A stretch of DNA of 64,000 bases. Source: Polynucleobacter sp. JS-Mosq-20-D10 (GTDB lineage Bacteria; Pseudomonadota; Gammaproteobacteria; Burkholderiales; Burkholderiaceae). Below are positions 61,188-64,000 of the stretch, piece after piece (the stretch's first letter is position 1; each line of letters opens with the position of its first letter). The position numbers and the translations under genes are program-made. Where the stretch lies: the NCBI RefSeq assembly GCF_018687755.1, contig NZ_CP061305.1, positions 743,099 through 807,098 on the forward strand, given 5' to 3'. The notes beneath the pieces were generated by a model that was not told the DNA's origin, did not search any database, and saw only the letters and a program-made list of their open reading frames with translations.

Positions 61188-61997
61188 ATGGTGAAGAATA
61201 CTTTATTGCAAGTTTGGCCGATACCGGCTTTTGATGACAATTACCTTTGGTGTATCCATGATGGCCAGTCTGCCTTGATTGTTGATCCAGGTGATGCTGC
61301 CCCCGTACTGCAATATCTCGACCAAAATAAGTTGACTCTGACTGGTATTTTAATTACCCATCACCATGCAGATCATACTGGCGGCATTCTGACTTTACTC
61401 AATACCCTTGGTTCGACTATCCCAGTTTATGGCCCTGCCGCGATTGATATTCCGGGTCGTACCAATGCCTTGATGGAGGGTGACAAGATAGAAGTAGCTG
61501 CGCCACGTCTTAGCCTTGAGGTTTACGAAGTGCCTGGCCATACTTTGAGTCATATTGCTTACTTTGCGAACATGCAGGCCAATGTAGTTGAGCCTATGCT
61601 GTTCTGTGGTGATACCTTGTTTGCGTCTGGCTGCGGTCGTTTGTTTGAGGGTACTCCAACGCAGATGAGCCAGTCTCTCGCGAAGTTTATCGCTTTGCCC
61701 AAAAATACGCTGGTGTATTGCACCCATGAATACACCTTATCCAATATTCGCTTTGCGCTGGCGGTTGAGCCCAATAATGCCAATCTGATTACTTGGGCGC
61801 AAACTGCTAAAGCTCTGCGCGATCAACATCTACCAACATTACCAACGACCATCGGGCAAGAATTGCAAGTGAATCCATTTATGCGTTGTGATCAACCGGC
61901 CGTGATCGATGCCGCTCTCGAGGTCTCCGGTGAAAAATCTCTACCTACGCCAGCACATGTCTTGGCAGTAATTCGGGCGTGGAAGGATCGGTTCTGA
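61188..61997 (+). CDS. gloB: Hydroxyacylglutathione hydrolase (glyoxalase II)
   Basis: The 269-residue protein begins MVKNTLLQVWPIPAFDDNYLW, with the metal-binding THHHADH (residues 57-63), a further His in VPGHTLSHIAYF, an Asp in FCGDTLFASGCGRLFEG, and CTHEYTLSNIRFA. It hydrolyses S-lactoylglutathione to lactate, the second step in methylglyoxal detoxification. A longer frame to 60915 would run antisense through the methyltransferase gene and is rejected. It overlaps mltD by one base. Confidence 0.95.
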   Translation: MVKNTLLQVWPIPAFDDNYLWCIHDGQSALIVDPGDAAPVLQYLDQNKLTLTGILITHHHADHTGGILTLLNTLGSTIPVYGPAAIDIPGRTNALMEGDKIEVAAPRLSLEVYEVPGHTLSHIAYFANMQANVVEPMLFCGDTLFASGCGRLFEGTPTQMSQSLAKFIALPKNTLVYCTHEYTLSNIRFALAVEPNNANLITWAQTAKALRDQHLPTLPTTIGQELQVNPFMRCDQPAVIDAALEVSGEKSLPTPAHVLAVIRAWKDRF

Positions 61998-63385
61998 TGT
62001 TGTGGCGTTATGCGGTGATATCACTGATTACGGTATTAACGGGTTGTGCCAGCACTGGAGATTGGTCCTCTGATGTGCCGACACGTCAGGATCCCCGCGC
62101 CTCTAACGCAAAACGGGTAAATCTAAAAAATCAATCCGTAAGCGACTTGTACGCACCATCGAGCAACCTCTGGATTCGGATTCGGGATGGCTTTGAGATG
62201 GCGCCCATGAATACGCCGCTGGAGATCGAACAAGTACGTTGGCTTAGTGCCCGCCCAGACTATGTTCATCGCTCAATGGCTCGTTCCTCACGCTACTTGT
62301 TTTATATCGTGCAAGAGGTGAATGCACGCAAGATGCCAACAGAGATCGCTTTACTTCCGTTTGTCGAAAGCGCATTTGTGACGCACGCCAAATCTAGTGC
62401 AAAGGCTATGGGCTTGTGGCAATTTATGCCTGCAACTGGTAAAGATTTTCGATTAACGCAAAACGTTTTTAGGGATGAGCGTAGAGATGTCTTGCAGTCT
62501 ACTGATGCGGCCTTGGATTACTTGCAACGTTTGCATAAGCAGTTTGGCAGTTGGGATCTCGCTTTGGCTGCCTACAACTGGGGCGCAGGGAATGTCTCAA
62601 AAGCACAGAAACGCAATCTTGCTGCAGGGCTCCCTACGGATTACCTGAGTCTCAAGATGCCCAATGAGACTCGAAACTATGTTCCGAAGTTAATGGCTTA
62701 CCGGCAGATTGTTTTGGATCCCAAAGCTTATGGCATTGTTCTGCCGGATTTAGAAAACCATCCTTATTTCGTTGCTGTGGATGTCGGGTCTGATATCGAT
62801 GTGGCTCTGGTAATACAGTTGAGCGAAATTCCGGAGGACGAGTTTCATAGTCTGAATCCCTCATTTAATAAGCCGGTCATCTTGAGTAACGCTAATCAGC
62901 AAATCTTGCTACCGTTTGGACATGCCGAGGTTTTCCAGGAAAATCTCAAGAAGTACACCAAGCCACTATCTTCTTGGTCGGCAGTACAGGTGACCAAGAC
63001 GGAATCAGTTGAGCAAGCCGCAAAAACGCTAGGTGTTGATGCTGAAACTTTACGAGCAGTCAATGGCATTCCCAAAAGTATGAGAATTCGGTCAGGTTCA
63101 ACGGTTCTAGTGCCTAAAACTAGCCAGCGCCCAGGGGATATCTCAGTGGCATTAGCCGAAAACGGCAGTCTCAATTTGGATAAGTCAGCGCCAAAAAAAT
63201 GCGCAAAGGGGGCTAAATGCCCTGTTACTAAGCCTGTAAAAGCTTCAGCTAAGGGTAATTCTTCTGCAAATCAGCATAAATCCGCATCGACAGGACTTGC
63301 AAAATCTGCGAAAAATGGATCTTCGAATACAACTAGCTCGACTCCCAAGGCTTCAACTGGCAAGGGGGCCAGCAAGATTCAGTAA
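61997..63385 (+). CDS. mltD: Membrane-bound lytic murein transglycosylase D-like lipoprotein
   Basis: From the ATG at 61997 (overlapping the gloB stop) the product is 462 residues, with a lipoprotein signal LTGC (Cys17). The SLT domain has the catalytic Glu124 in LLPFVESAF followed by SAKAMGLWQFMPATGKDF. A single LysM-like repeat is visible near residues 325-375 (VQVTKTESVEQAAKTLGVDAETLRAVN). The last ~75 residues are Lys/Ser/Ala-rich and low in complexity. It cleaves peptidoglycan at the periplasmic face of the outer membrane. Confidence 0.92.
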   Translation: MLWRYAVISLITVLTGCASTGDWSSDVPTRQDPRASNAKRVNLKNQSVSDLYAPSSNLWIRIRDGFEMAPMNTPLEIEQVRWLSARPDYVHRSMARSSRYLFYIVQEVNARKMPTEIALLPFVESAFVTHAKSSAKAMGLWQFMPATGKDFRLTQNVFRDERRDVLQSTDAALDYLQRLHKQFGSWDLALAAYNWGAGNVSKAQKRNLAAGLPTDYLSLKMPNETRNYVPKLMAYRQIVLDPKAYGIVLPDLENHPYFVAVDVGSDIDVALVIQLSEIPEDEFHSLNPSFNKPVILSNANQQILLPFGHAEVFQENLKKYTKPLSSWSAVQVTKTESVEQAAKTLGVDAETLRAVNGIPKSMRIRSGSTVLVPKTSQRPGDISVALAENGSLNLDKSAPKKCAKGAKCPVTKPVKASAKGNSSANQHKSASTGLAKSAKNGSSNTTSSTPKASTGKGASKIQ

Positions 63386-63420
63386 ACCCAGACACTTTAA
63401 TTTACTTATTTAGGTTGACC

Positions 63421-64000
63421 ATGTCCTATAAATCAGAACACGAACGCTCCATTAAAGACCCAGATGGATTCTGGGGAGAGCAGTCAAAGCTTATTCATTG
63501 GGAAAAGCCATTTCACAAAGTTCTGGATTACGCAAACCCTCCGTTTGCCAAATGGTTTGAGGGTGGCTTAACCAATCTTTGCTACAACGCAGTTGACCGT
63601 CACCTCAAAGATCGTGCTGAGCAGATCGCTCTAGTCGCTGTTTCAACAGAAACCAATCTAGAAAAAGCATACACATTTAAAGAGCTTTACGAAGAGGTCA
63701 ATCGTATTGCGGCCATCTACAAAGCGAACGGCGTTCAAAAGGGCGATCGTGTGCTGATTTACATGCCGATGATTGCTGAGGCTTGTTTCGCAATGCTCGC
63801 TTGTGCACGCATTGGTGCAATTCACTCCGTGGTGTTTGGTGGCTTTGCATCCCATAGTTTGGCATCACGTATCGATGATGCAAAACCGAAAATGATTGTA
63901 ACTGCAGAAGCGGGCGCGCGTGGTGGTAAGGCAGTCCCTTATAAGCCTTTGCTCGATGAGGCAATCAAGCTGGCGAGCTACAAGCCTGAAAAAGTCCTGA
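63421..64000 (+). CDS. prpE: Acyl-CoA synthetase, probable propionate-CoA ligase (5' part)
   Basis: The frame from ATG 63421 is open to the window end, so only about 193 residues are seen. The sequence, with DPDGFWGEQSKLIHWEKPF, LDYANPPFAKWFEGG, NLCYNAVDRHL, DRVLIYMPM and IGAIHSVVFGGFASHSLASRIDDAKPK, resembles PrpE more than Acs. It would activate propionate (or acetate) to the CoA thioester. The AMP-binding and C-terminal motifs lie beyond the edge. It is 35 bases after mltD, without a visible terminator. Confidence 0.85.
   Translation, partial: MSYKSEHERSIKDPDGFWGEQSKLIHWEKPFHKVLDYANPPFAKWFEGGLTNLCYNAVDRHLKDRAEQIALVAVSTETNLEKAYTFKELYEEVNRIAAIYKANGVQKGDRVLIYMPMIAEACFAMLACARIGAIHSVVFGGFASHSLASRIDDAKPKMIVTAEAGARGGKAVPYKPLLDEAIKLASYKPEKVL

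Noticed and set aside
1..64000. CRISPR arrays, insertion sequences, prophage or integrative elements
   Set aside because: I found no regularly spaced repeats, transposase, integrase or phage-like genes; gene order is housekeeping throughout.

Overview
This window looks like chromosomal core DNA of a small-genome betaproteobacterium of the Burkholderiaceae, most likely Polynucleobacter or a close relative. The basis is recognition, not a search. Base composition is moderate, gaps between genes are very short, and the gene orders are typical of Burkholderiales: ilvB-ilvH-ilvC-psd-pssA-leuA, a 14-gene nuoA-N run behind tpiA-secG-tRNA-Leu, gmk-rpoZ-spoT, and an ECF sigma factor followed by DUF3619, DUF3106 and RDD genes. 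I see no insertion sequence, prophage, CRISPR array or plasmid gene. Both end genes are cut by the window edges.

Layout. Positions 1-8000 hold housekeeping genes: the end of an enoyl-CoA hydratase, then hemW, rdgB and rph on the minus strand, then yicC, gmk, rpoZ and spoT on the plus strand, then greB (minus) back to back with tRNA-Arg(ACG). Positions 8000-15000 hold a four-gene Mla/MCE-type lipid transport operon whose permease carries an N-terminal STAS domain, an SDR oxidoreductase, and a large FtsX-like permease without a neighbouring ATPase. Positions 14900-17150 (minus) hold the sigma factor cluster. Positions 17300-24050 hold branched-chain amino acid synthesis with two phospholipid genes (psd, pssA) in the middle. 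A leucine-rich leader peptide and an attenuator-like terminator precede leuA.

Positions 24000-31200 hold a SYLF protein and a divergent patatin-like lipoprotein, rpsO-pnp with a strongly structured spacer, a quinone oxidoreductase, tpiA, secG and tRNA-Leu(GAG). Positions 31300-45900 hold the complete NADH dehydrogenase (complex I) operon, closed by an intrinsic terminator. Positions 45900-50150 hold a Nudix hydrolase, a DUF1178 protein and a polar amino acid ABC transporter. Positions 50150-54700 hold mmsA (minus), an Old Yellow Enzyme homologue, an orphan Bug-type binding protein and a SprT-like protein. Positions 54700-61200 (minus) hold a methyltransferase, rnhA, an RND efflux adaptor and pump, and dnaQ, with dnaQ overlapping the pump stop codon. 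Positions 61200-64000 hold gloB, mltD and the start of a probable propionyl-CoA synthetase.

No wholly novel multi-gene system is evident. The strongest non-routine signals are the leuA attenuator (22282-22426), the sigma factor/DUF3619/DUF3106/RDD operon, the RND pump lodged between rnhA and dnaQ, the hairpins between rpsO and pnp, and a histidine-rich loop in NuoL.
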